A stretch of 64,000 nt of DNA from assembly GCF_021398715.1 (NCBI RefSeq), contig NZ_CP090347.1, positions 2,852,001 through 2,916,000 of the forward strand, written 5' to 3'. Source of the stretch: Microbacterium binotii (GTDB lineage: Bacteria; Actinomycetota; Actinomycetes; Actinomycetales; Microbacteriaceae). Numbering within the stretch: the first letter of the stretch is position 1; every line of letters begins with the position of its first letter. The translations under genes were made by a program, and so were the position numbers. Below the pieces are notes generated by a model. It was not told the origin of the DNA, did no database searches, and worked only from the letters and a program-made list of their open reading frames with translations. Shown here piece after piece: positions 53,426-61,510 of the stretch.

Positions 53426-53964
53426 CCCTCCTCCACGCCGAGGATCCGCAGGACCTCGGGCATGACCGCGGCCGCGCGCTCGCGCACCTCGGTCTCCGTC
53501 AGACTCGCCATCGGATGCGCGACGGCGGTGAACTCGAACCCCGGGAACCCCTGCACCGAGGCCATGGCGCGACCCGACATGAAGAACGAGTCCGAGGTGA
53601 TCGACACCGTCGGCACTCCCGCGCGTTCGAACATGATCCCGTCGGCGACGGTCGCCGCCGAGCAGCTGCCGCAGTCACCGACGGCGGTGATCACGATGTC
53701 GTTCTCCGCGGCGATGCGCTCCAGCAGCGGTTCGGACAGGGGGGTCCCGAAGTAGTCCTTGGTGTACAGCGTCGCCTCGCCCGCGGCATGCTCGCGCTGG
53801 AGGATGGCAGCGATCTCCTCCAGCAACATCGTGGCGTTCGGCTTCGTGTTGTCCAGCAGCCCGACCCGGAGTCCTCGCAGGCTCACCGGACGAGCGGCGA
53901 GCGTGCCGTCGTCGGCGCCCGCGCTCATCCCCGTCGGATCCAGCAGCGCTTCCTGCGGTGCCAT
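53422..53964 (-). CDS. UGSC-family protein, cysteine form
   Basis: 180 residues. The motif GDCGSCS (C98-G-S-C101) replaces the U-G-S-C of the selenoprotein family of that name; both cysteines are TGC codons, so no selenocysteine is used here. A Rossmann-like beginning (LRGLRVGLLDNTKPNATMLLEEI) and ITAVGDCGSCSAATVADGIMFERAGVPTVSITSD surround it, with the motif at the end of a strand, a typical redox or nucleophile position. Family function is not established. ATG at 53964 follows GGGAGAG. It is the first gene of the minus-strand run and is divergent from the alcohol dehydrogenase operon. Confidence 0.82.
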   Translation of the reverse strand: MAPQEALLDPTGMSAGADDGTLAARPVSLRGLRVGLLDNTKPNATMLLEEIAAILQREHAAGEATLYTKDYFGTPLSEPLLERIAAENDIVITAVGDCGSCSAATVADGIMFERAGVPTVSITSDSFFMSGRAMASVQGFPGFEFTAVAHPMASLTETEVRERAAAVMPEVLRILGVEEG

Positions 53965-54038
53965 CTCGCTCTCCCTTCGTCGCGCCAGTTGCGCGGCGGT
54001 CAGGATGACACGCGCGCTCGCCTCGCTCGGAGGCTGGT

Positions 54039-54053
54039 TTTCACTCCACGGAA
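54039..54053. promoter_or_regulatory. candidate IclR site B, divergent promoter region
   Basis: TTTCACTCCACGGAA lies in the 154-base spacer between the UGSC gene and the alcohol dehydrogenase gene, 75 and 66 bases from the two starts. It matches site A at 13 of 15 positions. It is well placed to control both arms of the cluster. Confidence 0.55.
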
Positions 54054-54118
54054 GGGTGCGTGCTCGTCCGGAGGGCAGCGGACAGGATGCTGGGAGACCA
54101 CAGGAACGAGGACGATCC

Positions 54119-55264
54119 GTGTTGACTCCCATCCCCGCGACGATGCGGGCAGCGGTGCTGGCGGACGAGCGCGCCGCGATGCGGATGATGACGATCGCCG
54201 TCCCGGAACCCGGGCCCGACGAGGTGCTGCTCGAGGTGATCGCGTGCGGCGTCTGCCACACCGACCTGCACGTGATCAAGGGCGAGGTCGCCTTCCCGCG
54301 CCCCGCGGTCATGGGGCACGAGGTGAGCGGGCGGATCGTGGGCATCGGCGCCGGCAGCGACACATCGTTCGAGATTGGCGACACCGTCGTGGCCGGGTTC
54401 ATCATGCCCTGCCGCACCTGCAGGGCGTGCCTGCGCGGCCGCGACGACCTGTGCGAGCAGTTCTTCCGACGCAATCGACTGGAGGGGACCCTGTTCGACG
54501 GCCGCAGCAGACTTCGGATGCCGGACGGGTCGTTCCTCGCGATGTACTCGATGGGCGGGCTCGCCGAGTACTGCGTCGTCCCGATCTCCGCACTGGCGAC
54601 CCTCACGGCCGGTCTCGATCCCGAGACCTCCTGCATCCTCGGCTGCGCGGGACTGACCTCCTACGGCGCCGTCTTCCGCGCGGGGGAGGTCGCCGAGGGG
54701 TCGACCGTCGCGATCATCGGCGTCGGCGGGATCGGATCGAGCCTCATCCCCCTGTGCCTCGAGGCCGGCGCCGGTGAGGTCATCGCCGTCGACATCGCCG
54801 CGGACAAGCTGCGCAGCGCCCGCGAGCTGGGCGCGACCGCCACCGTCGACGCGTCGATCGAGGACCCGGTCGCGGCGGTGCGCACCCTGTCGGGCGGGGC
54901 CGATGTCGTCTTCGAGGCGTTGGGCCGCGCCGAGACCCTGGAGCAGGGGCTGGGGATGCTCGCCGACGGTGCGCGCCTCGTCGCGATCGGGATCGCCGCC
55001 GCCGGGACCCGGGCACAGGTGGAGATCACCCCTCTCGTGCGCCGCGGGCAGCAGATCGTCGGCTCCTTCGGCGCGCGCACCCGCGAAGACCTGCCCGCCG
55101 TCGTGCGCCTCGCCGCCGAGGGCGCCTTCGACACCGACCGACTCGTGACCCGCCGTTTCGACCTCGAGGACGCGGACGCCGCCTACGCGGCGCTCGCGCG
55201 GGGCGAGATCACCGGCCGGGCCATCATCCTTCCCCGACGTGTCCGAGAAGAGGAGACCCGATGA
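54119..55264 (+). CDS. zinc-dependent alcohol dehydrogenase
   Basis: 381 residues, medium-chain dehydrogenase. Catalytic zinc ligands C46 (ACGVCHTD) and H67 with E68 (MGHEVSG); structural zinc cysteines C98, C101, C104 and C112 (PCRTCRACLRGRDDLC); NAD loop IGVGGIGSS. GTG at 54119 has GAGGA 6 bases upstream; TTG at 54122 and ATG at 54143 are weaker alternatives. It resembles the acyl-CoA/alcohol-oxidising branch found with CoA-ester degradation genes. First gene of a six-gene operon in which every junction overlaps by four bases. Confidence 0.92.
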   Translation: MLTPIPATMRAAVLADERAAMRMMTIAVPEPGPDEVLLEVIACGVCHTDLHVIKGEVAFPRPAVMGHEVSGRIVGIGAGSDTSFEIGDTVVAGFIMPCRTCRACLRGRDDLCEQFFRRNRLEGTLFDGRSRLRMPDGSFLAMYSMGGLAEYCVVPISALATLTAGLDPETSCILGCAGLTSYGAVFRAGEVAEGSTVAIIGVGGIGSSLIPLCLEAGAGEVIAVDIAADKLRSARELGATATVDASIEDPVAAVRTLSGGADVVFEALGRAETLEQGLGMLADGARLVAIGIAAAGTRAQVEITPLVRRGQQIVGSFGARTREDLPAVVRLAAEGAFDTDRLVTRRFDLEDADAAYAALARGEITGRAIILPRRVREEETR

Positions 55265-55716
55265 CGACCGACGCCATTGCGATCGAGGACCTTCCCGCCG
55301 CGCGCGGCAGAGAGCTGGGCCCGTCCTCCTGGTACCCGATCACGCAAGACGACATCGACGTCTACGCGGATCTGACCGGTGACGACAACCCGCTGCACGT
55401 GGACGAAGCCGCCGCGGCCGCCTCCCCCTTCGGCGGCCGCATCGCCCACGGCATGCTGACCCTGAGCATGGTCGTCCTGCCTCTGCGCGAGATCTACCGC
55501 GTGAGCGGAGCCAGCGCCGGCATCGTCTACGGGTTCGACCGCATCCGCTTCCCCGCACCGACGCCGTCGGGCGGACGCATCCGCCTCGCCGGCCGCATCG
55601 CCGAGGTCGAAGACCGCGGGGATGCGCTGCAGGTGACCCTCGCGCTGACGTTCGAGGTCGAGGGCTCCGCCAAGCCCGGCGTCGTCGCCGAGCTGATCCT
55701 GAGGCACTTCCGGTGA
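55261..55716 (+). CDS. MaoC-family enoyl-CoA hydratase
   Basis: 151 residues, single hot-dog fold. The hydratase-2 motif is present as YADLTGDDNPLHVDEAAAAASPFGGRIAHGMLTLSM with the catalytic Asp/His pair (D of GDDNPLH and H of the same stretch). It adds water to a 2-enoyl-CoA or runs the reverse. ATG overlaps the dehydrogenase stop; the SDR gene overlaps its end. Confidence 0.9.
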   Translation: MTTDAIAIEDLPAARGRELGPSSWYPITQDDIDVYADLTGDDNPLHVDEAAAAASPFGGRIAHGMLTLSMVVLPLREIYRVSGASAGIVYGFDRIRFPAPTPSGGRIRLAGRIAEVEDRGDALQVTLALTFEVEGSAKPGVVAELILRHFR

Positions 55717-56627
55717 GCGGCATCCGACTCGACGGACGCGTCGCGATCGTCACGGGTGCGGGCCGGAGCCTCGGCCGGGCCTACGCGCTCGCCCTCGCGG
55801 CCGCAGGCGCTGCCGTCGTCGTCAACGACGTGGATGCGGCATCGGCCGGCGCCGTGGTGGAGGAGATCCGCGCCGCGGGCGGGTCGGCCACGGCCGCCAT
55901 CGCGGCGGTCGGCTCGACGGCGGCGGCGGAGGAGCTCGTCCGTGCGGCTGTCGAGGCCTTCGGCCGCCTCGATGTCCTCGTCGCCAACGCGGGCGTGCTG
56001 CGCGACCGCGTGCTCTGGAAGATGAGCGATGACGAGTTCGATCTCGTCGTCGAGACGCATCTGCGCGGCACCTTCACGTGCGCCCGCGCCGCCGCGTCCT
56101 TCCTGCGTGAGCAGGGCGAGGGCGGGCGCATCGTCCTGATCGGCTCGCCCGCGGGCCAGTTCGGCAGCTTCGGCCAGACCAACTACGCGGCGGTGAAGGC
56201 GGGCATCGTCGCGATGGCGCGCACATGGTCGCTCGAGCTCGCCCGCGCCGGCATCACGGTGAACGCCGTCGTCCCGACGGCGCTCTCTCCCATGACGGCC
56301 ACGATCCCCGCATACGCGCAGGCGTGGGAGGACCACCTCGCGGGCCTCCCGGTCCCGCCGGAGCTCCGCCGGGAGAAGGCGCTGGGCACCCCCGACGATG
56401 TGGCGCCGCTGGTGGTGTGGCTCGCATCGGAGAGGGCCGCAGGAGTGACGGGCCAAGCCATCGGGATCGGCGGCGACCGGCTCACCCTCTACGCCCACCC
56501 GCAGGTGCTCGACACCGACCATCGGGACGGCGGGTGGAGCGCGGAGCAGATCGACGCCGCCTGGGCCGACCGCTTCGCCGCGCAGGCGCAGCCCTCGGGG
56601 CCGCCGTCGCGGAGGGAGGACGCGTGA
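55713..56627 (+). CDS. short-chain dehydrogenase/reductase
   Basis: 304 residues. Nucleotide motif TGAGRSLGRAYA (14-25), ANAGVL, and the catalytic set S145 (LIGSPAG), Y158 and K162 (NYAAVKAG). The sequence resembles the 3-hydroxyacyl-CoA dehydrogenase part of multifunctional beta-oxidation proteins, which suits the MaoC gene in front. GTG start overlaps the MaoC stop by four bases. Confidence 0.92.
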   Translation: MSGIRLDGRVAIVTGAGRSLGRAYALALAAAGAAVVVNDVDAASAGAVVEEIRAAGGSATAAIAAVGSTAAAEELVRAAVEAFGRLDVLVANAGVLRDRVLWKMSDDEFDLVVETHLRGTFTCARAAASFLREQGEGGRIVLIGSPAGQFGSFGQTNYAAVKAGIVAMARTWSLELARAGITVNAVVPTALSPMTATIPAYAQAWEDHLAGLPVPPELRREKALGTPDDVAPLVVWLASERAAGVTGQAIGIGGDRLTLYAHPQVLDTDHRDGGWSAEQIDAAWADRFAAQAQPSGPPSRREDA

Positions 56628-58246
56628 GCGGTATCCACTACAGCGACCTGTGGGCGCGGATCGCCCGGGCCGATCCCGACCGCACCGCCATCGTCACGCC
56701 GACGCGGCGCCTCAGCTACGCGGAATTCGCCGCGGAGGCGGGTGCGCTCGCCCGCCACCTGCGCGAGAGCGGCGTGGGCCTCGGCGACGCCGCGGCGCTC
56801 CTGCTGTACAACCGGGTCGAGTACCTCACCTTCTTCTGGGCGTGCCTGGCCGTCGGCGCCTCACCCGTCGCGATCAACTACCGCTACCGGGCGGGCGAGG
56901 TGCGCGCGCTTCTGGAGGACTGCGATGCGAAGGTGCTGATCGCGCCGACATCGCTCACGACCGTCGCCGCCGAGGCCGTGACGGGTCTTGAGCCCGTCGT
57001 CCGGCTCGTCGCCGTCGACGACGGGGGCGGTACCGCATCCATCCCGGGCGCCGAGGACTACGACGCGATCATCGCGGCGGGCGGCGAGATCCCCCTGGAC
57101 GCGCCCCGCGGCGCGGATCTGCGGCTCTACACGGGCGGCACGACCGGCGCCCCCAAGGCCGTCGTCTGGGAGATGGACACCCTGCTCCAGGCGCGTCGCC
57201 AGTCGACGTGGGGGGTCATCGGGATCGACCCGCCGGAAGACCTCGACGAGGCGGTGCGCATCGCGACCGCCCCGGAGACTCCGCGGGTGGTGACGTTGCC
57301 GCTGCCCCCGATGCTGCACGGCACCGCGCAGTCCACGACCATGGGGACCCTCGCCCTGGGCGGCACGATCGTGCTCCTCGAGAACGCCCACCTCGACGTC
57401 GCGGAGGCCCTCGCCATGCTGCACGAGCACGGGGTGACCCGTCTCGTGGTCGCCGGGGACGCCGTCGCGCTGCCCTTCGTCGACGCCGTCGAGGCGGACG
57501 GTCGGGGGCTCGGACGCGTCGATTCGATCATGAGCTCCGGCATGCGTTTCAGCGACGAGGTCAAACGACGTCTGCACGAGCAGGGCGACGTGATGATCAT
57601 CGACCTGCTCGCCTCCAGCGAGGGCGGGCCGTTCGCGTTCGGCATCACGCGGGCCGCCGACGATCTGCCCGCAAAGCTCATGCTGACTCCCGGCACCGTG
57701 CTGCTGGACGAGGATCTCGCCGAGATCCCTCCTGTCGCCGGCGCCCGCGGCATCCTCGCCTTCCGCGGCGTCCTCCCCCGGGGCTACTACGGCGACCCCG
57801 AGAAGACCGCCCGCACCTTCCCGACGATCGGCGAGCACCGTTACGTGATGCCCGGCGACTGGGCCCTCGCGCGCGGTGACGGCTCGGTGGAACTGCTCGG
57901 TCGACTCAGCGCCGTGGTCAACACGGGCGGCGAGAAGGTGTTCCCGGCTGAGGTGGAGGAGCAACTGCTGACGCACCCCGACATCGACGACGCCGTCGTG
58001 TTCGGCCTGCCGCATCCGCGATTCGGCGAGGTGGTCGCGGCCATGATCGTGCCCGTCGCCGGAGCCGCCATCGACCTCGATGCCCTCGCGGCCTACCTCG
58101 ACGAGCGCCTCGCCGGATACAAGAAGCCCCGCCAGGTCTTCGTGCGGCCGACGCTCGCACGCAGCCAGACCGGCAAGATCGAACTCGCGCGCGTCAAGGC
58201 CGACGCCGCCGCGGAACAGGCAGAACGGATGCAGGGAGCACGATGA
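56624..58246 (+). CDS. acyl-CoA synthetase (AMP-forming)
   Basis: 540 residues of the adenylate-forming family. Phosphate loop LYTGGTTGAPKAV, motor domain phrase GRLSAVVNTGGEKVFPAEVEE and the C-terminal catalytic Lys in RSQTGKIELAR are in place. It activates a carboxylic acid to its CoA ester, and so is the probable entry of the substrate into the CoA-dependent part of the route. GTG at 56624 has an excellent GGAGGGAGGA upstream and overlaps the SDR stop; the open frame further upstream is antisense-like shadow. Confidence 0.92.
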   Translation: MSGIHYSDLWARIARADPDRTAIVTPTRRLSYAEFAAEAGALARHLRESGVGLGDAAALLLYNRVEYLTFFWACLAVGASPVAINYRYRAGEVRALLEDCDAKVLIAPTSLTTVAAEAVTGLEPVVRLVAVDDGGGTASIPGAEDYDAIIAAGGEIPLDAPRGADLRLYTGGTTGAPKAVVWEMDTLLQARRQSTWGVIGIDPPEDLDEAVRIATAPETPRVVTLPLPPMLHGTAQSTTMGTLALGGTIVLLENAHLDVAEALAMLHEHGVTRLVVAGDAVALPFVDAVEADGRGLGRVDSIMSSGMRFSDEVKRRLHEQGDVMIIDLLASSEGGPFAFGITRAADDLPAKLMLTPGTVLLDEDLAEIPPVAGARGILAFRGVLPRGYYGDPEKTARTFPTIGEHRYVMPGDWALARGDGSVELLGRLSAVVNTGGEKVFPAEVEEQLLTHPDIDDAVVFGLPHPRFGEVVAAMIVPVAGAAIDLDALAAYLDERLAGYKKPRQVFVRPTLARSQTGKIELARVKADAAAEQAERMQGAR

Positions 58247-59112
58247 CCATCGATCTGAACGCCGTCACCGCGATCGACGTGCACGTCCATGTGCAGATCG
58301 ACGACAGCGGACGCACCGCGTCGCCGCCCGCCCTGACCGCCGCCATGGCGGCGTACTTCGGCAGCAGCGAGCCGCCGCGCACGGTGGACGCGACCGCTCA
58401 CTACTACCGCGAGCGCAGGATGGCCGCGGTCGTGTTCACGGTGGACGCGACCACCAACCTGGGCCACGCCCCCAACAGCATCGACGACCTCGCCGCGGGC
58501 GCCCACCGCAACGCCGACGTGCTGATCCCGTTCGGCAGCGTCGACCCGCTCCAGGGCGAGGCGGCGGTCGAGGAGGCGCGCCGCCAGGTCGGCGAGCTGG
58601 GCGTGCGCGGATTCAAATTCCACCCCTCGGTGCAGGGCTTCGACCCGTCCGCCGAGGAGTTCGATCCGCTGTGGTCCACGATCGAAGAGCTCGGCGTCCC
58701 GATCATCGTCCACACGGGTCAGACGGGTGCCGGCGCCGGGACCCCCGGCGGATGGGGATTCCGACTGTCGCTGTCGAATCCGATGCTCCTCGACGACGTC
58801 GCGGCGCGGCATCCGGACCTTCAGGTGATCATGGCCCACCCGAGCGTGCCGTGGCAGGACGAGGCGCTGTCGATCGCCACGCACAAGCTCAACACGTGGA
58901 TCGATCTGTCCGGCTGGTCGCCGAAGTACTTCTCGCCCGCTCTCGTGCGGGCCGCGCGCACCTACCTGAAGCACAAGATGCTCTTCGGGTCCGACATGCC
59001 CGCCCTCACCCCCGACCGGTGGTTGAACGACGTACAGACGCTCGAGTTCCCGGCCGACGTGCACGAGATGATCGTCAAGCAGAACGCCGCCCGACTGCTG
59101 GGGCTGTCGTGA
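58243..59112 (+). CDS. amidohydrolase-2 family protein (decarboxylase or hydrolase)
   Basis: 289 residues, TIM-barrel metal enzyme. Metal ligands include H14 and H16 (IDVHVHV), a His in RGFKFHPSVQGF, H in IIVHTGQTG, H in VIMAHPSVPW and the Asp in LFGSDMPAL. The family includes ACMSD, gamma-resorcylate decarboxylase and 4-oxalomesaconate hydratase types. Decarboxylation or ring-fission product hydrolysis would both fit the operon. ATG overlaps the ligase stop; the next gene overlaps its end. Confidence 0.88.
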   Translation: MTIDLNAVTAIDVHVHVQIDDSGRTASPPALTAAMAAYFGSSEPPRTVDATAHYYRERRMAAVVFTVDATTNLGHAPNSIDDLAAGAHRNADVLIPFGSVDPLQGEAAVEEARRQVGELGVRGFKFHPSVQGFDPSAEEFDPLWSTIEELGVPIIVHTGQTGAGAGTPGGWGFRLSLSNPMLLDDVAARHPDLQVIMAHPSVPWQDEALSIATHKLNTWIDLSGWSPKYFSPALVRAARTYLKHKMLFGSDMPALTPDRWLNDVQTLEFPADVHEMIVKQNAARLLGLS

Positions 59113-60284
59113 CGGCCGCCCCCACCGACGTCTTCGGCTACGCCGGGCGGCTCACGGAGGCCGAAGCAGCCAAGCTCAGCGAGTTGCGCGATCTACTGGA
59201 GCACCGCGCTCGACCGCATCTGGCCGCCTGGTGGGAGGACGCCCACTGTCCCGCGCACCTGCGCACGGAGATCGCGGCGCTGCACCTCGAGGACGATCCG
59301 GCGATCGTCGGCGAGGACGGCGAGCCGCGCCCGCTCTACGTCGGCTTCCGCCACCTCGAGCTCGCCCGCTTCGACATGTCGATCGGCACCCTCTACGGCG
59401 GGCAGGTGGGCATGTTCCGCACGCTCGTGCGCCGGGGCGGCTCCCCCGAGCAGGTGGAGCGGTGGGATCCCCGCATCCGCTCGTTCGATCTCACCGGATG
59501 CTTCGCACTCACCGAACCCGACCACGGCTCCGACGTCGCCGGCGGCCTCGAGACCACCGCGACCCGTGAGGGCGACACGTGGCGCATCCGGGGCCACAAA
59601 CGGTGGATCGGCAACGCGGCGCTGTCGGAGGTGATCGTCGTGGTCGCCCGCGACACCGCCGACGATCAGGTGAAGGCGTTCCTCGTGCCGCGTGCGGCCG
59701 AAGGGGTGACGGTGCGCGACGTGACGGGGAAGATCGCGCTGCGGATGGTGCGCAACGGCGACATCGAGCTGCGCGATGTGCGCGTGCCCGAGAGCGATCG
59801 GCTGCAGCGCATCGACTCCTTCGCCGACCTCGCCGCGATCCTGGCCGACCTGCGGTTCGTCGTCGCGTGGAACGCGGCCGGACTGCAGATCGGGGCGTAC
59901 GAGGCCGCGCTCGCCTACGCGTCGCGCCGGCGGCAGTTCGGGCGGCCGATCGCGGGGTTCCAGCTCGTGCAGGAGAAGCTGTCGCGGATGCTGGGGAATG
60001 CCACCGCGACACTCGCGCTGGCCGTGGCGATCACCGACGCGCGCCAGAACGGCGGCGCGGACGAGATGCAGGCGGCGCTCGTGAAGGGCTGGGCAGCCGA
60101 CCGCGCCCGCGAGACGGTCGCCCTCGCCCGGGAGATCTGCGGTGCGGAGGGTATCCGCGTCGACAACGACGTCGCCCGCTTCTTCGCCGACGCGGAGGCG
60201 CTCTACACGTTCGAGGGCACGAGGGAGATGAACGCGCTGATCGTGGGACGCGCCGTCACGGGACTCAGCGCCTTCACCCGCTGA
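59109..60284 (+). CDS. acyl-CoA dehydrogenase
   Basis: 391 residues. FAD enzyme with the flavin motif FALTEPDHGSDVAGG, the second signature RRQFGRPIAGFQLVQEKLSRML and the catalytic base E369 in YTFEGTREMNALIVGRAVTG. The position of this Glu and the phrase are closest to the glutaryl-CoA dehydrogenase branch, which can couple oxidation to decarboxylation. GTG at 59109 overlaps the amidohydrolase stop. Last gene of the plus-strand operon, three bases before the end of the convergent IclR gene. Confidence 0.92.
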   Translation: MTAAPTDVFGYAGRLTEAEAAKLSELRDLLEHRARPHLAAWWEDAHCPAHLRTEIAALHLEDDPAIVGEDGEPRPLYVGFRHLELARFDMSIGTLYGGQVGMFRTLVRRGGSPEQVERWDPRIRSFDLTGCFALTEPDHGSDVAGGLETTATREGDTWRIRGHKRWIGNAALSEVIVVVARDTADDQVKAFLVPRAAEGVTVRDVTGKIALRMVRNGDIELRDVRVPESDRLQRIDSFADLAAILADLRFVVAWNAAGLQIGAYEAALAYASRRRQFGRPIAGFQLVQEKLSRMLGNATATLALAVAITDARQNGGADEMQAALVKGWAADRARETVALAREICGAEGIRVDNDVARFFADAEALYTFEGTREMNALIVGRAVTGLSAFTR

Positions 60285-60287
60285 CGG

Positions 60288-61091
60288 TCAGGACTCGGGG
60301 CGCGCGTACCCCGCCGCGGCGAGCTGCCGGGAGATGGAGGTCGCCGTCAGTCGCACGAGGTGGATCATGTTCTTGCCGTCCACATCCTGCTCGGTCAGAG
60401 CGAGCGAGCAGGCGGCGACCACGGAGCCGTCGGCCGCGTAGACGGGTGCGGCGACGCTGATGTGCACGTTGTCCACCTGCCGGTCGCTGACGGCGTAGCC
60501 GCTGCGGCGGATGTCGGCGAGCAGGCGCTCGAGCAGCACCGGGTCGGTGTAGGTCCGCGAGGTGAAGGCGGTGAGCGGGCGCGCGAGGACCTCCGCCCGC
60601 ACCTCCTCGGGTGCGTGGGCGAGGAGCACGAGGCCGATCGCCGTCGCGTGCAGCGGATATCTGTTCCCGACGCGGGGTCTCGCCGCGGGTCGACGCGGGC
60701 TCTGCAGGAGCTCGATCGAGACGAGTTCGAGCCCCTCGCGGATCGCGAGGTGCGCGGCGTATCCCGTCGTCTCGTACAGGTCGAGCAGGTAGGGCCGGGC
60801 GAGGCGCTGCAGCCCGACCGATCGCGGCGCGAGCGATGCGGTCTCCCACAGACGCAGGCCGATGTTGTAGCGCCCGTCGGCGTCCCGCTCCAGCGCGCCC
60901 CACTCGGTGAGGCGTTTGACGATGCGGTGACAGGTCGCGATCGGCAACCCGGTGCGGCGAGAGATGTCCGAGAGGGACTGACGCACGCGACCGCCCTGGA
61001 AGGTGCCGAGGATGGCAAAGGCCCGGTCGATCAGCGAGCGCGCACCGTCGTCGGACGTACCCTCCAGCGCCATCGCCATGCCCCCCATCAT
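60288..61091 (-). CDS. IclR-family regulator 2, probable regulator of the UGSC/CoA cluster
   Basis: 267 residues. Winged helix SLIDRAFAILGTFQGGRVRQSLSDISRRTGLPIATCHRIVKRLTEWGALER and effector domain with YPLHATAIGLVLLAHAPEEV. Starts are possible at 61091, 61079 and 61073; a G-run before 61079 is the best ribosome site, so up to six N-terminal residues are uncertain. It converges on the acyl-CoA dehydrogenase gene. A TTCC-N7-GGAA palindrome 33 bases upstream of its start resembles the sites in front of the two other transcription units of the cluster. Confidence 0.9.
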   Translation of the reverse strand: MMGGMAMALEGTSDDGARSLIDRAFAILGTFQGGRVRQSLSDISRRTGLPIATCHRIVKRLTEWGALERDADGRYNIGLRLWETASLAPRSVGLQRLARPYLLDLYETTGYAAHLAIREGLELVSIELLQSPRRPAARPRVGNRYPLHATAIGLVLLAHAPEEVRAEVLARPLTAFTSRTYTDPVLLERLLADIRRSGYAVSDRQVDNVHISVAAPVYAADGSVVAACSLALTEQDVDGKNMIHLVRLTATSISRQLAAAGYARPES

Positions 61092-61123
61092 CGCTGATGC
61101 GTCCCGCCCTGGCTATGCCCCGT

Positions 61124-61138
61124 TTCCGCTGCGTGGAA
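61124..61138. promoter_or_regulatory. candidate IclR site C, upstream of IclR 2
   Basis: TTCCGCTGCGTGGAA on the plus strand, reading TTCCACGCAGCGGAA on the minus strand. The most symmetric of the three sites (TTCC at one end, GGAA at the other). It lies 33 bases upstream of the longest IclR 2 start, a position expected for autoregulation. Confidence 0.55.
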
Positions 61139-61162
61139 CCCACCTCCCGTGCCGCCCTCGCG

Positions 61163-61240
61163 CGTGTCTCGGCCGATGCCCCCGCCGGGGCTGGTGCTGG
61201 TGCTGGTGCTGGTGCTGGTGCTGGTGCTGGTGCTACACCC
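61163..61240. repeat. decayed 54-bp repeat with (CTGGTG)n microsatellite
   Basis: CGTGTCTC at 61163-61170 starts exactly 83 bases before copy D, so a further array unit once stood here. Its right part is now a perfect 6-bp tandem repeat CTGGTG, 7.3 copies, at 61191-61234. An open frame across it reads poly-(Gly-Ala) but is not a gene. Confidence 0.7.
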
Positions 61241-61245
61241 GCATC

Positions 61246-61299
61246 CGTGTCTCACTCATGCACGCCCAACGCGCCCCAAACGTGCACAAGTGAGACACG
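61246..61299. repeat. 54-bp palindromic repeat (GTGTCTCA family), copy D
   Basis: CGTGTCTCA at 61246-61254, TGAGACACG at 61291-61299. Part of the gene-free stretch 61092-61609, which contains the array D-G, the microsatellite and IclR site C. Confidence 0.85.
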
Positions 61300-61328
61300 C
61301 AGCCCCTGCGCACGCCACGCCCCGCATC

Positions 61329-61382
61329 CATGTCTCACTTATGCACGCTCAACACCCGCGAGACCCGCACAACCGAGACACG
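61329..61382. repeat. 54-bp palindromic repeat (GTGTCTCA family), copy E
   Basis: Left arm CATGTCTCA (61329-61337) and right arm CGAGACACG (61374-61382), one change in each. 83 bases after copy D. Confidence 0.8.
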
Positions 61383-61411
61383 CAGCACCCCGCGCACGCC
61401 ACGCACACATC

Positions 61412-61465
61412 CGTGTCTCACTTATGCACGCGCACAGCACCCCCTACCTGCACAACCGAGACACG
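61412..61465. repeat. 54-bp palindromic repeat (GTGTCTCA family), copy F
   Basis: CGTGTCTCA (61412-61420) and CGAGACACG (61457-61465). 83 bases after copy E. Confidence 0.82.
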
Positions 61466-61510
61466 CAGCAGCCCGCGCACGCAGCACCCCGCGCACGCCA
61501 CGCACACATC

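Noticed and set aside
53664..53676. Selenocysteine in the UGSC motif
   Set aside because: Both motif cysteines are plain TGC codons and the frame has no internal TGA.
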